From contig NC_035164.2 in NCBI RefSeq assembly GCF_001659605.2, forward strand, positions 10,316,994 to 10,380,993: a stretch of 64,000 nucleotides of DNA, in the 5' to 3' direction. A model generated the notes under the pieces. That model was not told the DNA's origin. It was given only the letters and a program-made list of their open reading frames with translations, and ran no database searches. This DNA comes from Manihot esculenta (taxonomy: Eukaryota; Streptophyta; Magnoliopsida; Malpighiales; Euphorbiaceae). This document shows positions 35,590 through 47,578 of the stretch, piece by piece (positions within the stretch are counted from its first letter, which is position 1; the number at the start of each line of letters is the position of its first letter). Both the position numbers and the translations under genes were made by a program.

Positions 35590-36130
35590 TTTTAAATAAT
35601 GGTCTGGCGCCATTCTAAATAGAGATTTATTTATTTTTTTTAATTATTAAAATATTATAATTATATTAATTAATTATTATATTATTTTTATATTATATTA
35701 ATTTAATAATTTTATTTATATTATTTTTTTAAATATATTTATTAATTTTAATTTTATATGCAGTCTTTACAATTAATTTTTATAATACTTTTATATATTA
35801 AAAATATTTTTATAAAATATAATAATTAAATATCAATAAATTTATATCCAATTCTAATACTATAAAATAACATTATTATGTGATTAAATAGGTACATTAT
35901 TAGTATATTAATTTATTAAAAATAATAAAAAAAAATTTCACTAGATAAATATATAAGAAGAATTATTTTTATACATCTGAACTGAATTATTTTTATATAT
36001 CTAATCGTAATATAATATTAATTATATGATGATCTGAAATTATATAATAACAATAATATTTTATTTAAATATTAATAATAAAATCTATTAAATATTAATA
36101 TATTAAAATTATAATATAAATAATATTATT
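35590..36130 (+). repeat. AT-rich repeat, partial copy of the 38.2-40.5 kb element
   Basis: Shared blocks in the same order with 38450-39450: TTTTTTTAATTATTAAAATATTATAATTATATTAATTAATTA-type sequence, then CTTTTATATATTAAAAATATTTTTATAAAATATAATAA, then CTGAATTATTTTTATATAT. GGTCTGGCGCCATTCTAAATAG at 35602 matches the GGCACC/GGCGCC words of that element. Confidence 0.5.
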
Positions 36131-38242
36131 AAATTAATATTTTTTTTTTTCATTTTAGTAATTTTTTTCATAATATTAATACATCTAAATTAGTAATTTT
36201 TTTTTCATTTTCACGCTAAATGGACAAAAAGCCCAAACTCTCCTCTGATCCGCTGAAATGAAGTCATCAATAACAATACTATGATGAACGGAGCAATGCA
36301 ATGGTTGCATGCAGCTCTTTCTAGTCTCGAAATTCAAATCGAAAAACTCCATGCACCTTCTAGAAAGAGGACCAACACCTTCAAAAAGGACACTATATAA
36401 ACCAAAAAGAAAAAGTAACAACTAATTTAGAACATGTTTTTATAGATGTTGATGTTAGTATATAATACAAATAAAAATGATTTACAAAATTAAATTTATT
36501 AAATATATCTATTCTGGAATATATATTATAGAATCGTGGTTGCTAAGAAAACATTTTTTAAAAATTTCATTACAAAAATATTGAAAATAAAAATAAATTA
36601 TTTTAATAGTATAAATATTAAAGTAATCTTTTAAAATTAATTTTAAGTAATTTTAAAATAATATATATATATCTCAAACTTTGATGAAGGAAATGTTTAT
36701 AGTAATAAAAAAAAAAGAGTTTTGATGCCAAACACAACTAAGTCATTAAGAAGATAAAAAGTGAGTTGATAATGTTCCTGTCCTAAGGTATGCATGTGAT
36801 CATGTCTTTTATTTTCTATTTTTTTAATAAAAAATTATTTAGGCCTAGAATGAGATATATGAAGTGATTTTTATATTTTCAGATGTCTTATTCTAAGCAT
36901 GTGAGCAGTTTCTGATGAGATTTTTTATACTTATTCATATATTTTTATGATCAGATTAAATATGTGAATATAAAAAATAATTTATATATAAAAATTAAAT
37001 AAATATTAAAATTATAATAATATCAAAATTAAAATTAAAGATAAAAATGGAACGTTTTTAAAATTAGAGTCATTAGAATTATTTTAGTAAAAATTAGAGG
37101 ATTAATTGTTTATTTAAGCTAAATAATTTTATTAAATAAGGGTATATTGATCAAGATGATAATTAAATAATGCCAAAATATATTTTAATTAAAGAGTTAT
37201 TCATTTGATTTAGATGAATGGTGAAAACATAAAATAAAGGTGATTGAAATTTCGTAACAAAAATATGATAGTGAAAATTCTCATTATTGCGAGACAGCTG
37301 GTTGGTTGAACACATTCATGGTTGGTCAGAATGAGTTTATTATTAGGAGGTTTTTTCCTTTTCAAATAAAAAAAACATTTTTTTTTCTTCGGAATCAAAG
37401 TGAAAGTTGATTCTACCGAATTTTATTATAGTTATGAATAGTAAAAATTATAAAACATTTTATTTTATTTTATTTTATATTTTTTCTCATAATTTTTTTT
37501 ATTCTCTCATATTTCTTTTAAAATATTTCACATATAGTTTTTAATATTCTCATAGCTTCCACAAATATGAATACGCTGAAAGTGACAATACAAGCTAACT
37601 AACTGTCAGTCATATATAAAACTCGATATCTATAAAAAAAAATAAACATTTACATGATTATTAATATTATATTTTAACTTTATTATTTATATATATATTA
37701 ATTTATTTTTATAATATTTCATTATTTTTAAACATTTAAATATATTTTTTATTTAATTTTTTTTATAATTTTTATATTGATAAATATGATTAATAAAATA
37801 AATTATATATATTCTTAGCATTAATTAATGTATTTGTAAAATAAATTGTATATGATTAATATATTTGTATATATCTTTAGCACTAATTAAATTATATAAA
37901 GTAATATATAAATTGGTAAATATGGTAAATATAATATTATATTATAAATAATTTAAATTAATTAATATTAATATAATTTTTATAATTATATTTTATAAAT
38001 TTAATATATAATTAAATAAATTAAATAAATTAAATATAATAGCTAATTAAATAAAAATTAAATTAATTAAAAAGTAAACTACCACATTTACTTACTGCGC
38101 TTTAAAAATATGATAATGTATTTAATTTTTCTTAATTATTAAGAAAAAAATGTTTACCCTACTTTTAAAATTACGGTAGCATCCGCTTCACCTTAATTGG
38201 AAAAAAAACTTTTAATTTTTTTTCTTTTAACTTGTAAAAATA
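36131..38242. other. AT-rich intergenic sequence
   Basis: No recognised gene. ORFs at 36185-36421 (minus) and 37210-37398 (minus) are short and without family. Long A/T stretches dominate. Confidence 0.4.
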
Positions 38243-40510
38243 AAAAGTTGGGCTTTTTGCTGTAAAAAATTTTTTATTTGTAGATTTGAGATTGAAAAAG
38301 AATTAATTATGGATTTAAGATTGGACTGTGAGGTTACAGCAGAAAAAAAATGTCAGGCGCCTATTTGATAAGCATCAAGATCTAGGGCCATTTCAAATGG
38401 TGCCAAAACATTATATATTTTTTTTTTATTTTTAAAAATGACTTGGCCATTTAAAGTGGCACCAGTCTATAATTTTTTTATTTTTTTAATTATTAAAATA
38501 TTATAATTATATTAATTAATTAATATATTATTTTTATATTATATTAATTTAATAATTATATTTATATTATACTTTTTATTATAATAAATTTTTTATAATA
38601 AATTTTATTAATTTTAATATATTTTTATAATAATATTATAATTAAATAATACTAATTATAAATTTATTTACCTGTTATTAAATATATATAAAAAATATTA
38701 AATTAAATAATTAATAAAAAATTAATTAATTATTTAATATAAATATTTAAAATTATAAAAATTAAATTTATTTTTATTAAATTGATTTGTGCAGTAATAT
38801 ATAACCACATAATAATATTAATTTATAATAATATATATAATTACATAATAATATTAATTTTATAACACTAAAATTATATAAGGTGAGTAATATTTTTAAT
38901 TTAAATATTAATAACAAAATATATTAAATATTAATATATAAAATATATTAATATTTAGAATTATAAAATAAAATTATACTATTAATTAATTTATTATGTG
39001 ATTAAATTAATTAATTAATTTATTTTTTTTTTATAATTTATAATTCAGTAATCTCATATAATATCTAATAGTATAATAATATAATAATTTTAAATATTTT
39101 ATATGTATTGTTTATAATTTATTAAAAAAATAAATTAAGTAATTAATTTAGTGAAGTGATTTTATATACGTTTAATAATATAATAATAGATAATGTTATA
39201 ATTTTAAATATTTTTGTGTATAGTCTCTTTAATACTCTTATATATTAAAAATATTTTTATAAAATATAATAACTGTTAATAACTGATTTTAGTAATTTGT
39301 AGAGTTACAAAATAATATTATTATATAATTAAAAAATTACTATATTAATTTATTAAAATAATAAAATTATTAAATAAATATTTACAACAGTATTAAATTA
39401 TTTTTATATATTTAATTGCAACCGAATTATTTTTATATATTTAATCATGATAATTCAGAATAATGAGATTTACAATAGTTGGGACTCCTCTCCATGTCAG
39501 GCGGCCATTTAATTCTCCCGATGTGTATACGGACAAGACTGCTGTACTTCTTCAAGTCACATCACTGGGCTGAACTCCTCGTGTTGGATCTGGACTTGCG
39601 AGCGGCCCGATCTGTCCCCGTGTCTGGATCAGGACCAAAGATGTTAAACTGGCTAAATAAAGTGGGCTTCTAAAACCTTGGACGTATTTTACTTATTTAG
39701 GTTTAGCAGAGATAAAGCCCAGTAATTATCAAATCATATAATAATATATTTCATAACTCTCTCAAATATTAGGACATTAATATTATTGTATGATTATGTA
39801 CGACTATATAATAGCATTCCAATAAAAATACATGTAATTTTTATAATTTTAAATATTCATGCACTCACAAATTTAATTTAGTGGTAAATGTATCCGAGTA
39901 AATCTGAAAGATTTCATTTACTCTCAATCTCCATTTAAAAAAAAATAAATACTCATATTAATTAATTAATCTATTTTTTGTATTAATGATTTAATTCAGT
40001 ATTCTTATATATATTTAATAATAGATAAATAAATTTATAATTAGTATTATTTAATTATAATATTATTATAAAAACATATTAAAATTAATAAAATATATTA
40101 TAAAAAAATATAATATAAATATAATTATTAAATTAATATAATATAAAAATAATATATTAATTAATTAATATAATTATAATATTTTAATAAATAAAAAATA
40201 AAAATAAAAAATAACCTCGCACATCTTTAAGTGGGTCTGGCCATTTTTAGAAATAATAAAAAAAATAATAATGACACCAAATCCTGGAGCTTATCAAATA
40301 AGTGGCACACACTTCTTTAGCTGTCACTTGATAGTTCAATTCTAAATTTTTTTCAACCTCAAATCCACATTTCATAAATCTTTTATACCTAAATTGATAA
40401 AAAGCCCTAAAACGCCTCCTATTATTCAGGATATAATTCATGAAACTCTGAATTAGTAGGACAGATATTTCTCCCGTTTGAGGCTGATTTGATTGAAGAC
40501 ATTCTTCTCT
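38243..40510. repeat. element with long inverted repeats (~400 bp arms)
   Basis: The left arm at about 38243-38680 reappears reverse-complemented at about 40020-40450. Shared blocks are ATTTGATAAGC, the GGCCATTTNAA/GGCACC words, AAAATATTATAATTATATTAATTAATTAATATATTATTTTTATATTATATT and TTTTATTAATTTTAATAT (each read to 20 bases or fewer at a time). Between the arms is AT-rich sequence plus a GC-rich island at 39475-39700. Long inverted ends around unrelated DNA recall a Mutator-like or foldback element. No transposase is present, and no target duplication was confirmed. Confidence 0.55.
39876..39932 (+). repeat. SINE-like relic 3
   Basis: TTAGTGGTAAATGTATCCGAG then TAAATCTGAAAGATTTC and CTCTCAATCTCC followed by an A-run. 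GTGGTAAATGT is A-box-like. It is the longest of the three related relics. Confidence 0.4.
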
Positions 40511-40699
40511 CATGTTATATACATATATATTTATATGGGAAATAATATTATTAATGAAAATTCAGAAAAAACTTGTAAATCCAAGAAATTCACTACAGTG
40601 AAAACCTGAAAGACCTCGATTGAAAACCCAGTGTGGGCTTTCACGAGAAATGACATTTTTCTCTATCAAAAGTGAAAGCTTTCCAGATGTTGCACTAGG

Positions 40700-41330
40700 A
40701 GGAGTAAGTTCTACTCAAAGTATTGAGAACCCTTATTGGAAGAAGACGTGGAACTTGAATGTTCCTCCAAAAGTGATACATTGTATTCGTTAGGTGTGCA
40801 TTGGGCTTCTTGCACTCCATACAGATCTCTTTCACTCTCAAGTTGGTGCACCCATGAGTTGTCTCCCTTGTTCTTCTGCACCTAAGTCTGTTGATTATAT
40901 TTTCATAGAGTGCTCGTTTGCTACTCATATCTAGTCTCTATTCATGCATCCTGGCTTGTTGTTCATTTGCCCAAAATTTACCGTTCGATATGTTGGAGCT
41001 AACTTGTCTTGTTATTTAGTTTTTGAGGAAGGAAATGAAATAATATGATCAAAGCGATTCTCCCCATAGTTTATTTTCTCACAAGAGGTATCTGTTCACA
41101 CAGGCGATATAGTACCACCAGCAAAATGTTTCCAACCAGGTTCAGAAGAGGCCTTGCTTAGGAGTTTGGTGGTTGGTGTAATTTTAGTTGAGAATTTGGC
41201 CAAAGTAAATACATGCACATGGTTTTATAGGTTTGGAGATAGTCATTTCTGACCACACAACAGTTGTATTGGCTTTAGGTTGTCATCGGTTATGTCTCCA
41301 GTTGTCAATCTTTGACGTTGAGATCCAAAC
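40700..41330 (+). pseudogene. LINE zinc-binding (zf-RVT) relic
   Basis: The plus-strand translation near 40735-40935 gives YWKKTWNLNVPPKVIHCIR, then a stop, then VCIGLLALHTDLF, then PCSSAPKSVDYIFIECSFA. This is the pattern of the zinc-binding region after RT in plant L1-type LINEs (WK..W.L..PPK.K.F.W..., C..C...E...H.F..C). A lower-quality continuation runs to 41330. One stop in the core and the loss of RT upstream mark it as a fragment. The minus-strand 77-codon ORF here is its shadow. Confidence 0.65.
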
Positions 41331-44059
41331 AACTATATATTACTATTACATTTTATGATTTAAGAAATAAAATTTTAGGAGTGAGTGTGAAATTATTGTC
41401 ATTAACCTATGATCAGAGGCAAAACCAAAAAAATTTTATTGGGATGGCAATAAAAATATATATTTAATTAATAAATTGAATTAAAGAGTTTTATTAATGG
41501 AATTTTCAAACAATTTTAAAAATGTTTAGAATCGAATTGAAATTATAGAAAAATAATAAAATTAAAATATATATTATTGATTAAATAACAAACATAATAC
41601 AATAATAACAAGAAGTTATCAAGAAATTTATAAAAGTTAGGTATAAATAATATATTTTCAATAAATTTATAGTTAATTCTCAAATCAAAATTAATCAAAT
41701 TAATAATAGAAAATGAAAAAATTAAAAATACTAAATATCAAAATAACTAGATTTCATATCTTCTGTAACTATATATATATAAAAAAAATAAAAAAGTTCA
41801 AATTATAAAATTTCTATTGAATAAAATGGATAAGAAATTAAAAATTAGTAAGATGTAAAGTAAACATATTAGACAAAAATAAATAACCTAAATTAATAAA
41901 TTTAAAATTTGTAAAAAATTAAAAATAAGTAAAATATAAATGTAAGAGAAATAAAATCATTTGTTTTTTTTTTTATAATTGTACATATATAAATAAAATA
42001 AAATTTAAATTTAAATAGAAAGAAAATTAATATAAGATTATATTATTTGTTATTATTAAATTGAGTTTCATTTAATTTTAAAAACAAATTATCAACTGAA
42101 TTTTCATATGTAAATATAAAACTTTCAAAATATTATTTAGATAAACTTTTGTGTTGGTTTGATTACAAACAATTAATTTTGATGTTTTAATTTTAATTAT
42201 AATTAACTATTGAAAATTACTTAAAAAGTAATTAAAAATTTGAAGGAATCAATTAATAGAAATTTAAAATTTATTATATTCATTAAAGATATTTTGTAAA
42301 TTTTTAAAGGGGTTTATAAAAAAAATAAAACATCAATTAATAAAAAATTTTTTAGAAAAATCTTAGGGATCAAGTGTGAATTTTAAATGAATTAAACGCA
42401 GTAAATAAAAAAAACTTACCAACATGAATTATGTTTAAATGAATAAAATAATAGGATATAAAAAAATAAATATCTTTTATTTCTTTTAGCAAGATGTGAG
42501 ATCGATTGTATTGATTGGGTTATTATAAATTACAAATCGTTCAAGTGTATGATTTTTAATATTTTTTTTAACAAGATATGAAATCGTTTATATTGATTGG
42601 ATTATTATAAATTACAAATCATTCAAGTGTATAATTTTTAATAATATCCATATACTAATTAGGGTTGAAAGGATATAATATTTTGAGCGCTACCATCTCT
42701 TAACTTTTTCTGCAATTTCTCTAGTATACCAAAAATTGCTATAAGATATATAAAAGACTTTTATACTAAATTTTTAGAATTTAGTATAATAATATTTATT
42801 TATTTAAATAAATAAATTATAATTATGGATCAAAATTTTAATAACCAGTCATATAAATCTTAGACAAATTTAATTAAATCCCTACTTAATTAATTAGATT
42901 AAAATCATAATCCATTTAAATTATAATTTTATCTTGATATCGTAAAATTTATATACAATCAAATTCTATTTAGATTTGATTTCTTTTTTTTTTTCTCATA
43001 CTATTCTTTATTTGTATAACTTATTGTATTATAAAAATATTGGCGGTAAATATAATTAACTCATTAATTAATTTAAAAGTTAAAAATATTTTCTACCAAA
43101 CATACTAAAATTACTCAAATATTTGAAATGTCACCGGTGGTTTGATTTAACATTTTAGTGCATGGTTTATTAATATAATTAATATCTTTTCATTATTAAT
43201 ATTTTGATTTAGCATTTAATGTATGATGTGTGTCTGTTATGTTAAATCATATTAGTTCTCTTATAAAAACCTTCTACCGTTAATCTATTCAATGAAATTT
43301 CAAATTTAATTTGTTAATTTTATTTGACATTGTATAAAAATTTCATGATCAATGATAGAAGAGAATAAATAAAATATTTCCTAAGTAACCTAGGATGATA
43401 AATCCTATTTCAATAACATAAACACGTTCATACAGTTTATTCTATACTCAATTCATCCTCATTTATCACTCATAAACTAAATAACATGTAAAATGAATCA
43501 AAATATAAAAGTTCCTATATAAAATTACTTATTAATTTCTAGTCAAATAATCATTTACACAACTATCACTTAAGTAACTCATAAATACAAATTATTCTCC
43601 ATATGAATTTCTCAAGCGGTTAGTTCAATATACTTATTTATAAAATAAACACCTACATATTAGTTCTACATATCTCAACTTACGAGACCAATTATTTTCT
43701 CAAACATAATAAATATCAGTATCAATAGTTTTAATTATTGTCAAATAGTAATAAGAACATTGATCATAAATATTTAGAGACATTGCTTCAATATAATAGA
43801 AATCTCACGGTTATAATCACATTATAATTTTCTTTGAATAATTATATCTCATAGATTTTATCTTTACTAAAAATTCAATTAAATAAATATTTTTTTTTGA
43901 AGTCAATTAAATAAATGTTTATAAATAAATAAATATCTTTATTAAAATATAATAAATATTTAAAAATACATAAAAGACTAGACTATATATAGACTATAGT
44001 GCATATAACTAATAGGGCTCCCTCTAACTCTCTTGATTAGGCTCTTGTTTATGACTATA
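41331..44059. other. AT-rich sequence between two LINE fragments
   Basis: No gene is seen. A direct tandem duplication of ~82 bp lies at 42490-42650. The GC-poor composition makes further assignment unsafe. Confidence 0.4.
42490..42650 (+). repeat. 82-bp tandem duplication
   Basis: CAAGATGTGAGATCG at 42490 returns as CAAGATATGAAATCG at 42572. TTGATTGG-TTATTATAAATTACAAATC and TTCAAGTGTAT follow in both. Confidence 0.8.
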
Positions 44060-44353
44060 ATTTAAATATATACAGTTATTTTATAATAATATTTGGAACT
44101 GAATTAGGTTTTGATACTATTATTATTGAGATGGACTCTCATGAGCTAGTAAATATAATTGTCTCATCTGATTATCCTGCCTCTAGTACTAGGATTAGGC
44201 AGATTGTGTTTTCCCACACTCTTAAAGAAGGAAATAAGATTGGCTCATGCTTTAATAAGATACCTTCATAGTATTAATGGTGGTGAGATTATTTGGATAG
44301 AAGATTTCTCTTCTTCAATCCATTATGCTGTTTTGAATGATCTTGAAGTTTAG
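44060..44353 (+). pseudogene. LINE RNase H-like C-terminal relic
   Basis: The plus-strand translation gives FGTELGFDTIIIEMDSHELV near 44090-44150. After a frameshift comes RLAHALIRYLHSINGGEIIW (44245-44305), followed by EDF and a stop at 44353. This matches the RNase H-like domain of plant LINEs and related proteins, including the acidic EMDS box and the conserved H-A-L stretch. A T/A-rich tail with AAAATTTTAATTTCTCTAAA then follows, resembling a LINE 3' end. With the zf-RVT relic at 40.7 kb it may be one LINE split by about 2.7 kb. Confidence 0.6.
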
Positions 44354-45560
44354 TGTTCATAAAATTTTAATTTCTCTAAAAAAAATTCTAACAAAAATAA
44401 AACAAAATCTTTTAAAAAAATCAACATCATTAAATTTACGACCGTGGTCGTAAATATTATTATTTAAAAATAAATAAACTCGTAAAATTAGCTTGATAAT
44501 AAGTATATTGAAATCAACCTAAGAAATCCAATATCAATCCTCCCAATCTCCTACTCTCCTTGTAACATTCTAATAAAAAGAAAATTAAAGTTAAATAAGA
44601 AAATCTCAATTTTGAACATATTTTTACCATCGGCTATTTTGGTAATTCTATTTTTATTAAAGTCAAATTGATTGAAAAAATTAAATATTTACATCATTTT
44701 ATATTTTAATTTAAATTTTAAATGAATTAGCTCAATATTTATATTTAGATATAATTTTTTCAATTTTTAAAAATCAAAATATAAAAATTGAGATTTCATG
44801 TAAAATATAATATTTTATTATTTTTAAATATAAATTAATTTTAAATATAAAAAATAATACTAATTCATATTTAATCATAATTAACTGATATATTTAATTT
44901 TAAAAATAATAGTAATTTAAATATTAATATTTTATTTTACAGTAATATATATAACAATTTTATAATATTTATATATTATTTTTAATTTTTTTATATATTA
45001 CTATTTTGAATTAAATAATTGTTTAGTATAAAGTATTTATAATTATTACTATAAAATAAATTTTATTATTATTAAAAATATAAATTATATATTAATAATT
45101 AAATTATTTAATTTTAATTTTAATTTTAAAAATTGATAAAAAAATATATTTAAATATAAATGTTGAAAATTTAAACATTTAAATTAAGATATAAAATCAC
45201 ACAAATTTATATATATATTTTTTGCGAATTACTCTTTTATCAAATGAAAAAGTTCGTTTAGAGAAATTTATTTTTTTTCAAATAGTAAAGATCAATAATG
45301 CTTTTTCTAGGAGTAAAAATTTGACTAGGACTTTAACAAGGATAAAAAGTCCGAGGAATCTATTAGATGCCTAACTTTTTGGAAACATAAAACAATGCAA
45401 AGGGAAGTTAGGTGAAACTTTTCCACTTGAGATTTATTCGGTGCAGGTAGCAGTTGGCCAGTCAGTAATTTAATCAATTGAGTCATTAAATTAATTAAAA
45501 ATATGTAATTATCATTTTAATATATATATAATATTAAAAGGTCTGAGCGTTATTTTGTTT
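44354..45560. other. AT-rich sequence, nothing recognised
   Basis: Very low GC with repeated TATATTA/TTTTAAAA words. No gene seen. Confidence 0.4.
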
Positions 45561-45940
45561 ATTAATAAAAAAATCTTGTAATCGATGAGTTAAAGCAATA
45601 AAAAAGACGAGGCATTTGATGAAATTCTTCCGTTGCAAAAGGATACTTCCTCTCAAAAAGCTTTTGTGACAAATTGGGACCGGCTCTGATTCCATCTATG
45701 AGACCCTTGTTGCTAAAGTCTCTGATTGAAATTAAAATAGCAAGGGGCTTTGTGATGGAAATCTGCACCATTATACCAAACAATGTAATTTTGCTTTCAT
45801 AATTATGTCGCTAAATAATAATGGCGTACTATATGTTTACCGTCACTAAGTGTGCTGGTAATATTAATAATTTATCATAAATCCATCGCTAATTTTCAAT
45901 AATTTATTACTAAAATTAGGTAATTCTATTGCATTCTCAG

Positions 45941-45941
<1 letters not shown>
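45561..45941. other. unassigned fragment plus CACTA-like subterminal words
   Basis: A minus-strand open frame of 73 codons (45562-45783) has no family I recognise. From 45805 the words TGTCGCTAAATAATAATGG, CCGTCACTAAG and CCATCGCTAATTTTC resemble the repeated (T/C)CGTCGCTAAA motifs near CACTA ends. This may therefore be a small CACTA end fragment. Confidence 0.3.

Positions 45942-46029
<88 letters not shown>
45942..46029. repeat. (AT)n microsatellite, about 43 units
   Basis: A nearly perfect TA/AT dinucleotide run of ~87 bases. Confidence 0.95.
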
Positions 46030-46032
<3 letters not shown>

Positions 46033-46445
46033 CAATTGCAATTTGCAACAGTATATGAGTAGTATCAATTTTATTTTGAAAATGTTCGTTTTTGCCTTAC
46101 CCTTCTCTTCAAGACATATTCTCTCTATGGTTTTTTAGTCTTTTAACAAGCTATATTTATTATTTTTTGTGCAGTCTGTGAAATTGCATACATACCTTTC
46201 TGTGTGATCTCATTCTGCTGCCCCACTTGTATGGTTTTCTGTCTTTTCAATGCTTGCAATAATTAGCTTTTTATCTGCATGCTATTGTACCTGCTAGTGT
46301 ACTCTCACCCTCACAAAATGGCGTCTTCTCCTTATGAGATGTTACGGTATCATATTGCTTTGCTATTGGTTCCTCTCTCAAGAAGGAAGGCCCTAAAAGG
46401 AAAGATCTCTTTTGAAAAAAAAACCTCAAAGAGGAAGGTCTTATT
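46030..46445. other. unassigned sequence before the tandem array
   Basis: Moderate GC and no recognised gene. The last ~60 bases (CCTCAAAGAGGAAGGTCTTA) reappear near 47436 at the far end of the array, so the array is bracketed by a short direct repeat. Confidence 0.4.
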
Positions 46446-47575
46446 AAGGTAAGACCCGAAAGTACCACTAAGGTCAAGTCGAAAGGTCAAGACTCGGAAG
46501 GGTAGACCATTAAGGTTAGGTCAGAAGGGCAAAGCTAGAAAGGCAGCCCACTAAGGTCAAGCTGGAAGAGCAGAATACTAAGGTCAGGTCGGAAGGGCAA
46601 TGCTATAAGGGCAAGACTTGGAAAGGCAAGCCACTAAGGTCAAGCCGAAAGGGCAGACCACTAAGGTTAGGTTGGAAGGGCACGACGTTGAAGGACAAAC
46701 AACTAAGGTCAGGTCGAAAGGTCAAGACTACGAAGGGTAGATCATTAAGGTCAGATTGGAAGGGAAAAACCAGAAAGGCACCCCACTAAGGTCAAGCTAG
46801 AAGAGGAGACCACTAAGGTAAGGTCGAAAGGGCAATGCCAGAAGGGAAAGACTTGAAAAGGCAGGCCACTAAGGTCAAGCCGGAAGGGTAGACCACTAAG
46901 GTCAGGTTGAAAGGGCATGAAGTTGAAGGACAGACAACTAAGGTCAGGTCGAAAGGTCAAGACTCGGAAGGGTAGACCATAAAGGTCAGGTCGGAAAGGG
47001 CAAAGCTAGAAAGGCAGCCCACTAAGGTCAAGCTGGAAGAGCAGTCCACTAAGGTCAGGTCGGAAGGGCAATGCCAGAAGGGCAAGACTTGGAAAGGCAG
47101 GCCACTAAGGTCAAGCTGGAAGGGCAGACCACTAAGGTCAGGTTGGAAGGGTAAGACCTTGAAAGACAAACAATTAAAGTCAGGTTGGAAGGGCAAGACC
47201 TTGAAGGACAAACAACTAAGGTCAGGTTGGAAGGCCAAGGCCAGAAGGATAGTCCACCAAGGTTCAACCTTCCAAAAAGAAGACTAGAAAGGTCGGACCC
47301 TTTCAAAAGGAAGACCATCAAAGTCAGACCTTTCAAAAGGAAAACTACCAAGGTTTGACCTTCCAAAAGAATAGACCACCAAGGTCAGATCTTCAAAAGA
47401 AAAAAAAAAACTAAGGTTAGACATTCCAAAAGAAAGACCTCAAAGAGGAAGGTCTCACTAAGATAAAATCTGGAAAGGCAGACCATTAAGGTCAAGCTGA
47501 AAGGGCAAACCACTAAAGTCAGGTTGGAAGGGCAAGATCTTGAAGGACAGACAACTAAAGTCAGGTCGGAATGTT
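46446..47575 (+). repeat. tandem array with 235-bp higher-order period
   Basis: Short units built on CTAAGGTCAGGTCGGAAGGGCA, about 27 and 42 bases long, alternate through ~1.1 kb. The variant GAAAGGTCAAGACT occurs at 46481, 46716 and 46951, exactly 235 bases apart each time, which defines a higher-order unit repeated about three times. Toward 47250-47460 the units become FPSK-type variants with CCTTCCAAAAG. The LTLVV/LPFQPDLS repeats in minus-strand ORFs are simply the array translated. It abuts the copia gag relic at 47579. Confidence 0.85.
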
Positions 47576-47578
47576 ATA

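Noticed and set aside
46751..47366. Minus-strand ORFs with LTLVV/LPFQPDLSGLPF repeats
   Set aside because: These are the tandem array read in frame. There is no start context, no family, and the repeat period explains them fully.
46446..47575. CRISPR-like array
   Set aside because: The repeats are contiguous with no unique spacers, and the setting is a plant genome.
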